From: Intrasporangium oryzae NRRL B-24470
Lineage (GTDB): Bacteria > Actinomycetota > Actinomycetes > Actinomycetales > Dermatophilaceae
DNA: 64,000 nt
Reading direction: 5' to 3'
NCBI RefSeq assembly: GCF_000576595.1
Contig: NZ_AWSA01000012.1
Location: 44,726-108,725 of the forward strand
The notes beneath the pieces were generated by a model. The model was given only the letters and a program-made list of their open reading frames with translations. It had not been told where the DNA came from and did no database searches. The position numbers and the translations under genes are program-made. Positions within the stretch are counted from its first letter, which is position 1; each line of letters opens with the position of its first letter. Positions 33,619 to 42,007 of this stretch are shown here, in pieces.

Positions 33619-33927
33619 TCAACGGTAGGAGTTGCCGGGTGGGCGGGCGTCGCGGCGCTGCCAGCACCCGGTGTGCCAGTGGCGCCGGTCGCCGAGGCCG
33701 CCCACCCCGTCGGCCGGCCAGGCGACGACGTGCGGCACCCCGGGCGGGATGTCCTGCTGGCAGCCGGGGCAGAGGTAGGCCCGCGTCGCGGACGCCCCGC
33801 TCACGGAGCGGACGGTCCAGCGCCCACCGGCATACGACTCCTCGCGCGTCGTGCCGCCCTGAAGCCGGGTGACGTCGAGCGGCACGTGCTCGCGCGCATG
33901 CTTGCTTCGTCTGCTCGACCGGGGCAT
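33619..33927 (-). CDS. Small zinc-ribbon-like conserved protein
   Basis: 102 aa. Arg/Lys-rich N-terminus (MPRSSRRSKHAREHVP), then YLCPGCQQDIPPGVPHVVAWP and RRHWHTGCWQRRD. The CPGC ... H ... HWHTGC set could bind a zinc ion. Similar short proteins occur widely in actinobacteria, sometimes mislabelled ATP/GTP-binding. Function unknown. ATG at 33927; no convincing ribosome site or -10 box was found. Confidence 0.7.
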   Translation of the reverse strand: MPRSSRRSKHAREHVPLDVTRLQGGTTREESYAGGRWTVRSVSGASATRAYLCPGCQQDIPPGVPHVVAWPADGVGGLGDRRHWHTGCWQRRDARPPGNSYR

Positions 33928-33967
33928 GGACCGATTGTGTCACCGCGCGCAGCTGGGCCTCGCCAGG

Positions 33968-34756
33968 CTAGGACCCCTCGGGCGCCGAGAACTGGTCGGC
34001 CATGGCCCCCTGGGCCTCGTCGACGATCTGACGCATCGCGTGCTCCGCGGCGGCAGCGTCGCGGTCGGCGATCGCCTCTGCGACCTCGCGGTGCCAGCGG
34101 ATGGCGTCGGGGTTGGGCTCGTCGGGCATGAGGTGGTGGTGCGTCCGGCCGGCGAGGACCTCCTCGACGAGCCCGCCAAAACGCGCCAGCATCGGGTTGC
34201 CGGAGGCGGTGAGCAGGGTGCGGTGGAACAACGCATCGTGGCGCAGGTAGGTCTCGAGGTCGCCCCGACGACCGGTCGTCGACATCGCGGCGGCAGCAGC
34301 GGCGAGCGCGTCCTGGGCCTCCGAGTCGGCGCGGGTCGCCGCGAGCCCGGCCGCGACCGGCTCGATGCCGCGGCGGAGCTCGCTCAGGGCCTGGAGCTCC
34401 TGCGCCCGGCCGGGCCCCGCGAGGCGCCAGCGGACGATGAGCGGGTTGAGGGCGTCCCAGTCGGCCTCGGGGCGCACGGTCACGCCGACGCGCCGCCGGC
34501 TCTCGGTGACGCCCATCGACTCGAGGACCTTGAGCGCCTCACGGACGATCGAGCGGGACACGCCGTAGCGCCGTTCGAGCTGCTCGATGGACAGGACGGC
34601 GCCGGAGGGCAGGGAGCCTCCGACGAGGTCGGCGCCGAGGCGGTCGAGCAGCGTCGCGTGCTTGCCGAGCGGCGGGCCCGGCCGCGAAGACGAGGTAGCG
34701 GAGGGTTCCTCCGGTCGGGCGTCCGGGGACTGGGCGTCACTGCTCATGGCCGACAT
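33968..34756 (-). CDS. GntR/FadR-family transcriptional regulator (FCD domain)
   Basis: 262 aa. A disordered N-terminal stretch of about 30 residues precedes the winged helix (LGADLVGGSLPSGAVLSIEQLERRYGVSRSIVREALKVLESMGVTESRRRVGVTV). The C-terminal FCD domain (ELRRGIEPVAAGLAATRA ... LRHDALFHRTLLTASGNPMLARF ... HREVAEAIADRDAAAAEHAMRQIV) has His residues positioned to bind a metal and an organic acid or sugar acid. Two ATGs are possible (34756 or 34747). The target is unknown; its head-to-tail neighbour is the 3-hydroxyacyl-CoA dehydrogenase. Confidence 0.88.
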   Translation of the reverse strand: MSAMSSDAQSPDARPEEPSATSSSRPGPPLGKHATLLDRLGADLVGGSLPSGAVLSIEQLERRYGVSRSIVREALKVLESMGVTESRRRVGVTVRPEADWDALNPLIVRWRLAGPGRAQELQALSELRRGIEPVAAGLAATRADSEAQDALAAAAAAMSTTGRRGDLETYLRHDALFHRTLLTASGNPMLARFGGLVEEVLAGRTHHHLMPDEPNPDAIRWHREVAEAIADRDAAAAEHAMRQIVDEAQGAMADQFSAPEGS

Positions 34757-34856
34757 CCTGCCCTATCTTCCGACGCCACCGCGACGATTTCGGCATGCCT
34801 TAGCGCAGAGCGCCTCCCATTCGTATGACGAGTTGCCGCTCGACCGAGGCTGCAGC

Positions 34857-36635
34857 TCAGGCGTACGTCCGGAAGCCGCGGCCCGTCTTGCGCCCGAGGT
34901 AGCCGGCCCGGACGAGGTTCTCGAGGAGCGGGGCCGGCGCATAGCCGCGCTCGCGGAACTCGAGGTAGAGCTCGCGCTCGATGGCGAGCGACACGTCGAG
35001 TCCGACGACGTCGAGCAGCTCGAACGGGCCCATCGGCAGGCCGCAGCCGGTCTTCATCGCCGTGTCGATGTCGTCGGCGGTCGAGTAGTTGGCCTCGAGC
35101 ATCTTCACGGCATCGTTGAGGTAGGGAAAGAGCAGCGCGTTGACGATGAAGCCGGCGCGGTCGCCACAGGTCACGGCGTGCTTGCCGACGGTGGCGCAGA
35201 GCTCCTGGATCGTGGCCACGACGTCGTCGGCGGTGGACACCGTGCGGACCACCTCGACGAGCTTCATGATCTGAGCGGGGTTGAAGAAGTGCATCCCCAC
35301 GACGTCCTGGGGGCGCTTCGTCGCCGCGGCGCACTCGACGACGGGCAGCGAGCTCGTCGTCGTCGCGAGGATCGCCCCCGGCTTGCAGATCTCGTCGAGG
35401 TTCTCGAAGAGGGCGCGCTTGACCGCGAGGTCCTCGACGACCGCCTCGACGACGAGGTCGACGTCGGAGAGGTCGTCGAGTCGCGTCGTGCCGGTCAGGC
35501 GGGCCAGGGCCGCGTCCCGCTCCTCTCCCGTGGCCTTGCCGCGCTGGACCGCCTTCTCGAGACTGCGCGCGACGGCGTCGCGGACACCCTCGACCTTGCT
35601 CTCGGTCCGGGCGACGTAGACGACGTCGAGCCCGGCCTTGGCGAAGACCTCGACGATCCCGGTCGCCATCGTGCCCGAACCGACGACACCGACCCGGCTG
35701 ATCGGTCGGATGCGCCCGTCACCGTCCTCGACGGGCGGCGGGGTCAGGGCGTCGTCGACGACCTCGGACTTGCCGGGAGCGGCATACGTGTAGAAGCCAC
35801 GGCCCGACTTGCGGCCCTTGAGGCCCGCCGTGACCATCTGCTTGATGATCGGGCTCGGCGCGTGGAGGCGGTCGCGGCCCTGCTTGTACATCGTGTCGAG
35901 GATCTCGTACGCGGTGTCGAGGCCGATGAGGTCCATGAGGGCGAGCGGGCCCATCGGGTAGCCGCAGCCGAGGCGCATCGCCGCATCGATGTCCTCACGC
36001 GTGGCGTACTTGCTCTCGAACATCGCGACCGCGTGGTTGAGGTAGCCGAAGAGCAGGGCGTTGGCGATGAAGCCGGCCTTGTCGCCGACGATGACCGGCT
36101 TCTTGCCGATCCGCTCGGCGAGCGCCTTGACGTCCTCGAAGATCTCGTCGCTCGTGATGACCGTCTTGATGACCTCGACGAACTGCAGGACCGGTGCCGG
36201 GTTGAAGAAGTGCATCCCGACGACCCGCTTCGGGTTGACGGTCGCGACCGCGATCTCGGTGACCGGCAGCGACGAGGTGTTGGTCGCGAGGATCGCGTCG
36301 TCGGCCACGATCGCGTCGAGCTTGGCGAAGATCTCCTTCTTGAGGTCGAGGTGCTCGGGGACCGCCTCGACGACGAGCTGGCAGTCGCGCAGGCCGCCCA
36401 TGTCGGAGGTGAAGTGGACCCGCGCGTGCAGCGCCGCCTGCTCGTCCTCGGTCAGCTTGCCGCGGGCGACGGCCCGCCCGGTGGAGTTCGAGAGCACCCC
36501 GCGGCCCTTCTCCACCGCCTCGTCGGAGACCTCGACCGCGACGACGTCGATGCCGTTGCGGGCGAAGACCTCGACGATGCCGGCACCCATGGTGCCGAGT
36601 CCGATCACGCCAACCTTGGTGAAGTCACGAGCCAT
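34857..36635 (-). CDS. Bimodular 3-hydroxybutyryl-CoA dehydrogenase
   Basis: 592 aa made of two complete 3-hydroxyacyl-CoA dehydrogenases in tandem. Module 1 (about 1-290): VGVIGLGTMGAGIVEVFARNG, VVGMHFFNPAPVLQFVEVI. Module 2 (about 310-592): VGVVGSGTMATGIVEVFAKAG, VVGMHFFNPAQIMKLVEVV. Both keep the NAD-binding Gly motif, the catalytic His (MHFFNP) and the partner Glu (VEV), and the C-terminal dimer domain, so both should be active. Such fusions occur in actinobacteria. With thiolase and crotonase it would convert acetoacetyl-CoA to crotonyl-CoA for Ccr. Confidence 0.92.
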   Translation of the reverse strand: MARDFTKVGVIGLGTMGAGIVEVFARNGIDVVAVEVSDEAVEKGRGVLSNSTGRAVARGKLTEDEQAALHARVHFTSDMGGLRDCQLVVEAVPEHLDLKKEIFAKLDAIVADDAILATNTSSLPVTEIAVATVNPKRVVGMHFFNPAPVLQFVEVIKTVITSDEIFEDVKALAERIGKKPVIVGDKAGFIANALLFGYLNHAVAMFESKYATREDIDAAMRLGCGYPMGPLALMDLIGLDTAYEILDTMYKQGRDRLHAPSPIIKQMVTAGLKGRKSGRGFYTYAAPGKSEVVDDALTPPPVEDGDGRIRPISRVGVVGSGTMATGIVEVFAKAGLDVVYVARTESKVEGVRDAVARSLEKAVQRGKATGEERDAALARLTGTTRLDDLSDVDLVVEAVVEDLAVKRALFENLDEICKPGAILATTTSSLPVVECAAATKRPQDVVGMHFFNPAQIMKLVEVVRTVSTADDVVATIQELCATVGKHAVTCGDRAGFIVNALLFPYLNDAVKMLEANYSTADDIDTAMKTGCGLPMGPFELLDVVGLDVSLAIERELYLEFRERGYAPAPLLENLVRAGYLGRKTGRGFRTYA

Positions 36636-36655
36636 GCGCCGAGTCTGACAGAGCC

Positions 36656-36663
36656 CGTATGCC
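36656..36663. repeat. Solitary CGTATGCC octamer between hbd and nucS
   Basis: Window-wide octamer in a divergent 172-bp gap; it continues as CGTATGCCGCTC but has no second arm. The gap also has a short direct repeat of ctggagcgggag near 36740-36765. Confidence 0.6.
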
Positions 36664-36795
36664 GCTCACACCCGTCCGGTGCGTGACGCTCCCCACCCCA
36701 CTCGCCAACCCCTGCCACGTGAACGCGGCGTTCACCGGGCTGGAGCGGGAGCTGGAGCGGGAGCTGGCGCAGGGACCGGCGCGATCGGCGTGATC

Positions 36796-36801
36796 TAGGG
36801 T
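36796..36801 (+). promoter_or_regulatory. -10 box TAGGGT of nucS
   Basis: TAGGGT ends 6 nt before the GTG at 36808, a classical leaderless arrangement. The same hexamer precedes murA. Confidence 0.55.
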
Positions 36802-36807
36802 GGTCCG

Positions 36808-37503
36808 GTGCGTCTCGTCATTGCCCGCTGCAGCGTCGACTACGACGGCCGTCTCACCGCCCACCTGCCCCTCGCGACGCGCCTGCTCGTCGTCAAGGCG
36901 GACGGGTCGGTCCTCGTCCACAGCGACGGCGGCTCGTACAAGCCGCTCAACTGGATGTCACCGCCGTGCTCGATGGCCGAGTCCGACCCCGACGAGAGCC
37001 AGGCCGCCGACGGGGTCGTCGCGGTGTGGCACGTCCGCCACGCGAAGAGCGACGACCGCCTGACGGTCCGCATCCACGAGATCCACCACGACAGCGCGCA
37101 CGAGCTCGGCGTCGACCCCGGGCTCGTCAAGGACGGCGTGGAGGCGCACCTGCAGAAGCTGCTCGCCGAGCACATCCACACCCTCGGTGACGGCTACTCC
37201 CTCGTCCGGCGCGAGTACATGACGGCGATCGGTCCGGTGGACATCCTCGCCCGGGACCCCAGCGGCTCGAGCGTCGCCGTCGAGATCAAGCGGCGCGGCG
37301 AGATCGACGGCGTCGAGCAGCTCACCCGGTATCTCGAGCTGATGAACCGTGACCCGCTCCTCGCCCCCGTGACCGGGGTCTTCGCCGCACAGGAGATCAA
37401 GCCCCAGGCGCGCACGCTCGCCGAGGACCGCGGCATCCGCTGTCTCGTGCTCGACTACGACGCGCTCAAGGGCATCGACGACGCCGAGGCCCGCCTCTTC
37501 TGA
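36808..37503 (+). CDS. nucS: Mismatch-specific endonuclease NucS/EndoMS
   Basis: 231 aa. NucS provides the MutS/MutL-independent mismatch repair of most actinobacteria by cutting both strands at mismatches, coupled to the sliding clamp. The N-terminal domain [50 protein letters not shown] is highly characteristic. The C-terminal nuclease domain has GPVDILARD and [22 protein letters not shown], holding the Asp, Glu and Lys of the active site. GTG start placed by the TAGGGT box. Confidence 0.95.
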   Translation: MRLVIARCSVDYDGRLTAHLPLATRLLVVKADGSVLVHSDGGSYKPLNWMSPPCSMAESDPDESQAADGVVAVWHVRHAKSDDRLTVRIHEIHHDSAHELGVDPGLVKDGVEAHLQKLLAEHIHTLGDGYSLVRREYMTAIGPVDILARDPSGSSVAVEIKRRGEIDGVEQLTRYLELMNRDPLLAPVTGVFAAQEIKPQARTLAEDRGIRCLVLDYDALKGIDDAEARLF

Positions 37504-37504
37504 G

Positions 37505-37843
37505 CTACTCGAGCGGCCCCTTCACGGTGCCGTCGGCGTCGACGAGCATGAGGACGGGCTCTGGCTCGTCGCCGCCACGGACGACGACGACCGTCTCACC
37601 CCGGTGGCGGTCCGCGATCCCCTCGAGGTCGGGCGTGCCGTCCCCCAGGTCACCGTGGGCGAGGTGCGACGGGACCCCGAGATCGTCCGCCAGCGACTCG
37701 ACCGGGCCCGTGTCGGGCACGTCGTCGGCGGCATACACCGCCTGGACCCTCTCGCGGTAGAGCTCGGACGCGAGCCAGGGGATGTCGCCGAGCCCGGCGG
37801 GGGTGAGCAGGATGATCCGGGCGGCGCACTGGAGGTCGCTCAT
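37505..37843 (-). CDS. Small protein resembling a degenerate histidine phosphatase
   Basis: 112 aa. RIILLTPAGLGDIPWLASELYRERVQAVYAADDVPDTGPVESLADDLGVP and ADRHRGETVVVVRGGDEPEPVLMLV follow the strand-helix rhythm of histidine phosphatases (RxxLVRHGxT ... A.T...L). The catalytic RHG is replaced by TPAG and the second His by RGG, and the protein is about half the usual length. If the relation is right it has no phosphatase activity. The stop codon is 1 nt from the convergent nucS stop. Confidence 0.5.
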   Translation of the reverse strand: MSDLQCAARIILLTPAGLGDIPWLASELYRERVQAVYAADDVPDTGPVESLADDLGVPSHLAHGDLGDGTPDLEGIADRHRGETVVVVRGGDEPEPVLMLVDADGTVKGPLE

Positions 37844-37939
37844 GGTGAGACGCTACGCCGTCCACGTGGGCCGCGGTCGGCTTCGGTGAGGGGTGTGAGA
37901 AGCGCCGCCTCCTCCCGCCGCGCCCTCCCCTCGAGCACC

Positions 37940-40021
37940 TCAGGCTGGTGCCGGCTCGAGTGGGGCGAGGCCCCGTGAGCGGCGGATCACGCCGACGATC
38001 TCGCCCATGATGTCGTTGAGGCCGAAGTCCTTCGGCGTGAAGACCATCGCGACACCCGCCTCGCGGAGGGCCACCGCGTCGGCCTCCGGGATGATGCCCC
38101 CGACGATGACCGGCACGTCGCCGGCCCCGGCCTCGCGCAGGCCCCGAAGAACCTCGGGGACAAGCTCCATGTGCGAGCCCGACAGGATCGAGATGCCCAC
38201 GAGGTGCACGTCCTCGGCCACCGCGGCCGCGACGATCTGCTCGGGCGTGAGCCGGATACCCTGGTAGATCACCTCGAAGCCCGCGTCGCGGGCCCGCACG
38301 GCCACCTGCTCTGCGCCGTTGCTGTGGCCGTCGAGCCCGGGCTTGCCGACGAGGATGCGCAGCTTCTCGCCGAGCTCCTCGCTCGTTCGGGTCACAAGCG
38401 CGCGGACGTGGGCGAGCGCCTCGCCGGGCTCCGCCGTGCCGACCCCGATCGAGCCCGAGACCCCCGTGGGGGCGCGGTACTCGCCGAACTCGGCGCGCAG
38501 GGCCGCGGCCCACTCCCCTGTCGTCACGCCCGCCCGGGCACAGTCGAGGGTCGCGGCCATGAGGTTCGTCCCGCCTGCGGCGTCGGCGGCGAGCCGCTCG
38601 AGCGCCGCCGCGGCGCGCGCACGCGACCCGGGGTCGGCGTCGCGGGCCTCCCTCCACCGCCGGACCGCGTCGGCCGCGGCGTGCTCCACCGCCGGCTCGA
38701 CCGTCTGGATCGCCGTCTCGAGGTCGGCGGTCAGCGGGTTGGGCTCCGTCGTGTCGAAGCGGTTGAGGCCGACGACGACGTCGTCGCCCGCCTCGATCCG
38801 CCGGCGACGCTCCGCGTGCGAGGCGACGAGCGCGGACTTCATGTAGCCGGACTCGACGGCGGCCACCGCTCCGCCCATCTGCTCGATCCTGGCCATCTCG
38901 ACGCGAGCCCCCGCGACGAGGTCGGCGACCTTGGCCTCGACGACCACCGACCCGGTGAACAGGTCGTCGTACTCGAGCAGGTCGGACTCGAAGGCGAGGA
39001 CCTGCTGCATCCGGAGCGACCACTGCTGGTCCCAGGGCCGGGGCAGGCCGAGCGCCTCGTTCCATGCCGGCAGCTGGATGGCCCGGGCTCGGGCGTCCTT
39101 GGACAGGGTCACCCCGAGCATCTCGAGAACGATCCGCTGGACGTTGTTCTCGGGCTGGGCCTCCGTCAGGCCGAGGCTGTTGACCTGGACCCCGTAGCGG
39201 AAGCGGCGCGCCTTCGCGTCCGTCACGCCGTAGCGCTCGCGCGTCAGCCCGTCCCAGATCTCGACGAAGGCGCGCATCTTGCACATCTCCTCGACGAAGC
39301 GCACGCCCGCGTTGACGAAGAACGAGATCCGCGCGACGACGTCGGCGAACTCCGCCTCGGGGACCTGGCCGGAGGCCCTGACCGCGTCGAGCACGGCGAT
39401 GGCGGTGCTCATGGAGAAGGCGATCTCCTGGACCGGCGTGGCGCCGGCCTCCTGCAGGTGGTAGCTGCAGATGTTGATCGGGTTCCACTTCGGGATCTCG
39501 CGGACCGTGTACGCGACCATGTCGGTGATGAGCCGAAGCGACGGCGCGGGCGGGAACACATACGTCCCCCGCGAGAGGTACTCCTTGATGATGTCGTTCT
39601 GGGTCGTCCCGGAGAGCGCCCGCACCCACTCGGCGGGGTCCTCGCCTGCCGCCTCGGCCTGGCGTTCGGCCGTCGCCTGGTAGAGCGCGAGGAGCCACAT
39701 CGCCGTCGAGTTGATCGTCATGGACGTGTTCATGCCACGCAGGGGGATGCCGCTGAAGAGAGCTTCCAGGTCGCCGATGTGGCTGATCGGGACGCCCACC
39801 TTGCCGACCTCTCCGCGTGCGAGCGGGTGGTCGGGGTCGTAACCGGTCTGGGTCGGCAGGTCGAAGGCGACCGACAGCCCGGTCTGGCCCTTGGCGAGGT
39901 TGCGGCGGTAGAGCTCGTTGCTCGCGGCGGCGCTCGAGTGGCCGGCATACGTCCGCATGACCCACGGTCGGTCACGGGCGGGACGGGCCGCACCCGCGGC
40001 GGGGCTCTCCTGCGAAGACAT
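37940..40021 (-). CDS. meaA: B12-dependent acyl-CoA mutase, MeaA/ethylmalonyl-CoA mutase type
   Basis: 693 aa. The N-terminus RDRPWVMRTYAGHSSAAASNELYRRNLAKGQTGLSVAFDLPTQTGYDPDHPLARGEVGKVGVPISHIGDLEALF is the MeaA/Ecm pattern, and the length (single chain, no second subunit) also fits. It would convert ethylmalonyl-CoA to methylsuccinyl-CoA. The TIM-barrel (about 1-520) has MNTSMTINSTAMW and QNNDIIKEY-like residues; the C-terminal B12 domain has KPGLDGHSNGAEQ with the cobalt-ligand His, then GISILSGSHMELVPEVL and VGGIIP. An ATG 6 nt after a TACGGT box suggests a leaderless mRNA. An isobutyryl- or methylmalonyl-CoA mutase role is less likely. Confidence 0.9.
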   Translation of the reverse strand: MSSQESPAAGAARPARDRPWVMRTYAGHSSAAASNELYRRNLAKGQTGLSVAFDLPTQTGYDPDHPLARGEVGKVGVPISHIGDLEALFSGIPLRGMNTSMTINSTAMWLLALYQATAERQAEAAGEDPAEWVRALSGTTQNDIIKEYLSRGTYVFPPAPSLRLITDMVAYTVREIPKWNPINICSYHLQEAGATPVQEIAFSMSTAIAVLDAVRASGQVPEAEFADVVARISFFVNAGVRFVEEMCKMRAFVEIWDGLTRERYGVTDAKARRFRYGVQVNSLGLTEAQPENNVQRIVLEMLGVTLSKDARARAIQLPAWNEALGLPRPWDQQWSLRMQQVLAFESDLLEYDDLFTGSVVVEAKVADLVAGARVEMARIEQMGGAVAAVESGYMKSALVASHAERRRRIEAGDDVVVGLNRFDTTEPNPLTADLETAIQTVEPAVEHAAADAVRRWREARDADPGSRARAAAALERLAADAAGGTNLMAATLDCARAGVTTGEWAAALRAEFGEYRAPTGVSGSIGVGTAEPGEALAHVRALVTRTSEELGEKLRILVGKPGLDGHSNGAEQVAVRARDAGFEVIYQGIRLTPEQIVAAAVAEDVHLVGISILSGSHMELVPEVLRGLREAGAGDVPVIVGGIIPEADAVALREAGVAMVFTPKDFGLNDIMGEIVGVIRRSRGLAPLEPAPA

Positions 40022-40027
40022 GCCCCG

Positions 40028-40033
40028 ACCGTA
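40028..40033 (-). promoter_or_regulatory. -10 box TACGGT of meaA
   Basis: TACGGT on the minus strand ends 6 nt before the ATG at 40021. Confidence 0.5.
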
Positions 40034-40061
40034 CTCGCGGGTCACCGCGCCGGGGAGACGC

Positions 40062-40445
40062 TCAGGCGGTGAGAGGCGCCACAGTCGCGGCGTGGGCCGG
40101 AGCTGCGTGGCGCGAGGCGAGGATGCGGTCGAGCCGGCACCCGCGCAGGAGGCGTGCCGTCCGGTCGCTCGGGTCGACGAGGAAGAGCTGGCGCTGCTCG
40201 CGGGACGCCCGGCGATGGATGTGGACGAGCACGCCGAGACCCGTGGCGTCGCCGATCTCGGCATCGCGCAGGTGGAGGCGGAGCTCGCCCGGACCACGCG
40301 CGATGACGTCGTGGATCGCGTCGCGGATGTCGGGAACGGTATGGACGTCGAGCCGCCCTTCGATGATCACGTCGTGACCGTCGGGCGCGTCGAGGACAAG
40401 GACGGGGCCGGGCTTCGGAGCCCGGCCACGGGTGTTCAGCGTCAT
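40062..40445 (-). CDS. STAS-domain protein (anti-sigma factor antagonist-like)
   Basis: 127 aa. The region GHDVIIEGRLDVHTVPDIRDAIHDVIARGPGELRLHLRDAEIGDATGLGVLVHIHRRASREQRQLFLVDPSDRTARLLRGCRLDRIL is a full STAS domain. At the usual phosphorylation site (D-S-S/T-G) this protein has GDATGLG, so a Thr could serve. It may belong to a partner-switching sigma control system not seen in this window, or just bind a regulatory kinase. ATG preceded by GAGAGGGG; STAS genes are also found next to murA in Streptomyces. Confidence 0.82.
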   Translation of the reverse strand: MTLNTRGRAPKPGPVLVLDAPDGHDVIIEGRLDVHTVPDIRDAIHDVIARGPGELRLHLRDAEIGDATGLGVLVHIHRRASREQRQLFLVDPSDRTARLLRGCRLDRILASRHAAPAHAATVAPLTA

Positions 40446-40668
40446 CGTGACCCCTCTCAATGCTGCTGCATCACCATCATGACGCCTCAGCCCTCGGAAA
40501 CGTTGTCCCTCGGAGTCAAGAAAGGGTCAAGAAAATACATCGTTCGCCATGAACGCTTTGTTACAGGGGACCGAGACCGGATCTCCTGCCACCGCAGAGA
40601 CGCGGCCGTCACCGGACCGTTCCCCGTCACCGACGGGCCGTCAGTCAGTCAGCCAGTCAGCCAGTCAG
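40446..40668. other. Gap between STAS gene and murA, with TTGAC-containing direct repeat
   Basis: On the minus strand two close copies of TTCTTGAC (near 40518-40538) lie in an unusually AT-rich patch and could be -35 elements for the STAS gene. No clear terminator for murA was found. Confidence 0.35.
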
Positions 40669-40674
40669 TCAGTC
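40641..40674. repeat. CAGT tetranucleotide repeat at the 3' end of murA
   Basis: A run of cagtcagtcag-type units (two interrupted by an extra c) covers the murA stop codon region. Length changes here would extend or alter only the last codons or the trailer. Confidence 0.7.
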
Positions 40675-41952
40675 GTACCAGGTCTCGTCGGCCTCGCGCG
40701 TCACGTCGGCGCCGAGCTCGCGCAGGGCCACCTCGAAGCGGGGGTACCCCCGGTCGATGTGGTGGACGCCGCTGACGAGCGTGTCGCCCTCCGCGACGAG
40801 CCCCGCGATGACGAGGGCCGCCCCCGAGCGGATGTCGCTGCTCTCGACGGGCGCGCCGGACAGGAGCGGCACCCCGTGGGTCATGACGTGGTGCCCGTCG
40901 ATCTGGGCGTCGGCGCCGAGGCGTGCGAGCTCCTGGACCGTGCGGAAGCGGGCCTCGAAGAGGTTCTCGGTGACCATCGCGCTCCCCCGGGCCACGGCGT
41001 TGTAGGTCAGGGCGAACGGCTGCAGGTCGGTGGGGAAGCCCGGGTAGGGCAACGTGGCGACGTCGAAGGCAAGGGGACGGTCGGGGCCCGCCGCCACGCG
41101 GAAGCCCCGTCCGGTCGTCTCGACGAGGCACCCGGCGGCCCGGAGTGCGGCCAGCGGCGCCCGGAGGTGGTCGGCAACGCCACCGACGACCTCGATGTCG
41201 CCGCGCGTCGTGGCGGCCGCGAACGCCCAGGTCCCCGCCGCGATCCGGTCGGGGACCACCCGGTGCTCCGTCGGCGACAGCTCGGCGACGCCGTCGACGA
41301 CGATCCGCGACGTTCCGGCACCCTTGATGCGCGCCCCCATGGAGCCGAGCATCTCGGCGATGTCGACGATCTCCGGCTCCTTGGCCACGTTGTCGATCGT
41401 CGTGCGGCCCCGGGCGAGGACCGAGGCCGTGAGGACGTTCTCGGTCGCCCCCACGCTCGGGAAGTCGAGTCGGATGTCCGCCCCGCGCAGGCCGCCGCGC
41501 GCCTCGGCGACGAGGTAGCCGTGGGCGACGTGAACGCTCGCGCCGAGCGCCTCCAGCCCGGCCGCGTGCAGGTCGAGGCCACGTGAGCCGATCGCGTCTC
41601 CTCCGGGCACCGCGACGTCGGCCTCGCCCACGCGGGCCACGAGGGGCCCGAGGACCGAGATCGAGGCCCGCAGGGCCCGGACGAGCTCGTAGTCGGCGCG
41701 GTGCCCGAGGACGTGCGGCACGTCGAGGACGACGGTGCCCGACTCGGGGTCGTAGTCGACGGTGACACCGAGCCGGCGCAGCAGCTCGGCCATGATCGAG
41801 ACGTCGGCGATGGCGGGCACGTTGCGAAGCGTCGTGCGCCCGGGAGCGAGGAGCGCCACCGCCATCAGCTTGAGGGCGCTGTTCTTGGCGCCCACGACCG
41901 GCACCTCGCCGACCAGGCGGGCACCTCCGACCACTCGGAACCGCTCTCTCAC
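40669..41952 (-). CDS. murA: UDP-N-acetylglucosamine 1-carboxyvinyltransferase MurA
   Basis: 427 aa, standard length. MurA adds enolpyruvate from PEP to UDP-GlcNAc, the first step of peptidoglycan synthesis. Features: VPVVGAKNSALKLMAVALLA (UDP-GlcNAc/PEP-binding Lys-Asn), ASISVLGPLVARVGEADVAVPGGDAIGSRGLDLH, and GFPTDLQPFAL. The catalytic Cys of most MurA enzymes is Asp here (Asp119 in GGDAIG), as in mycobacteria, where this residue gives intrinsic fosfomycin resistance. The GTG at 41952 follows a TAGGGT box by 7 nt; a longer N-terminus is not supported. Confidence 0.94.
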   Translation of the reverse strand: MRERFRVVGGARLVGEVPVVGAKNSALKLMAVALLAPGRTTLRNVPAIADVSIMAELLRRLGVTVDYDPESGTVVLDVPHVLGHRADYELVRALRASISVLGPLVARVGEADVAVPGGDAIGSRGLDLHAAGLEALGASVHVAHGYLVAEARGGLRGADIRLDFPSVGATENVLTASVLARGRTTIDNVAKEPEIVDIAEMLGSMGARIKGAGTSRIVVDGVAELSPTEHRVVPDRIAAGTWAFAAATTRGDIEVVGGVADHLRAPLAALRAAGCLVETTGRGFRVAAGPDRPLAFDVATLPYPGFPTDLQPFALTYNAVARGSAMVTENLFEARFRTVQELARLGADAQIDGHHVMTHGVPLLSGAPVESSDIRSGAALVIAGLVAEGDTLVSGVHHIDRGYPRFEVALRELGADVTREADETWYD

Positions 41953-41959
41953 CCTGCAG

Positions 41960-41965
41960 ACCCTA
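41960..41965 (-). promoter_or_regulatory. -10 box TAGGGT of murA
   Basis: TAGGGT on the minus strand ends 7 nt before the murA GTG. The 55-bp gap is shared with the divergent pduO gene. Confidence 0.55.
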
Positions 41966-42007
41966 TCCGTCGCCGGGGCGTCCACCGGCAGGTGAGAGAG
42001 TGGCCCC

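Noticed and set aside
37940..40021. Calling the mutase a methylmalonyl-CoA mutase large subunit
   Set aside because: There is no partner mutB/mutA gene, the chain is about 690 residues, and the N-terminal sequence follows the MeaA/ethylmalonyl-CoA mutase pattern.
40641..40674. CAGT repeats considered as part of a mobile element or CRISPR
   Set aside because: The units are only 4 bp, with no spacers, no flanking target duplication and no transposase nearby.
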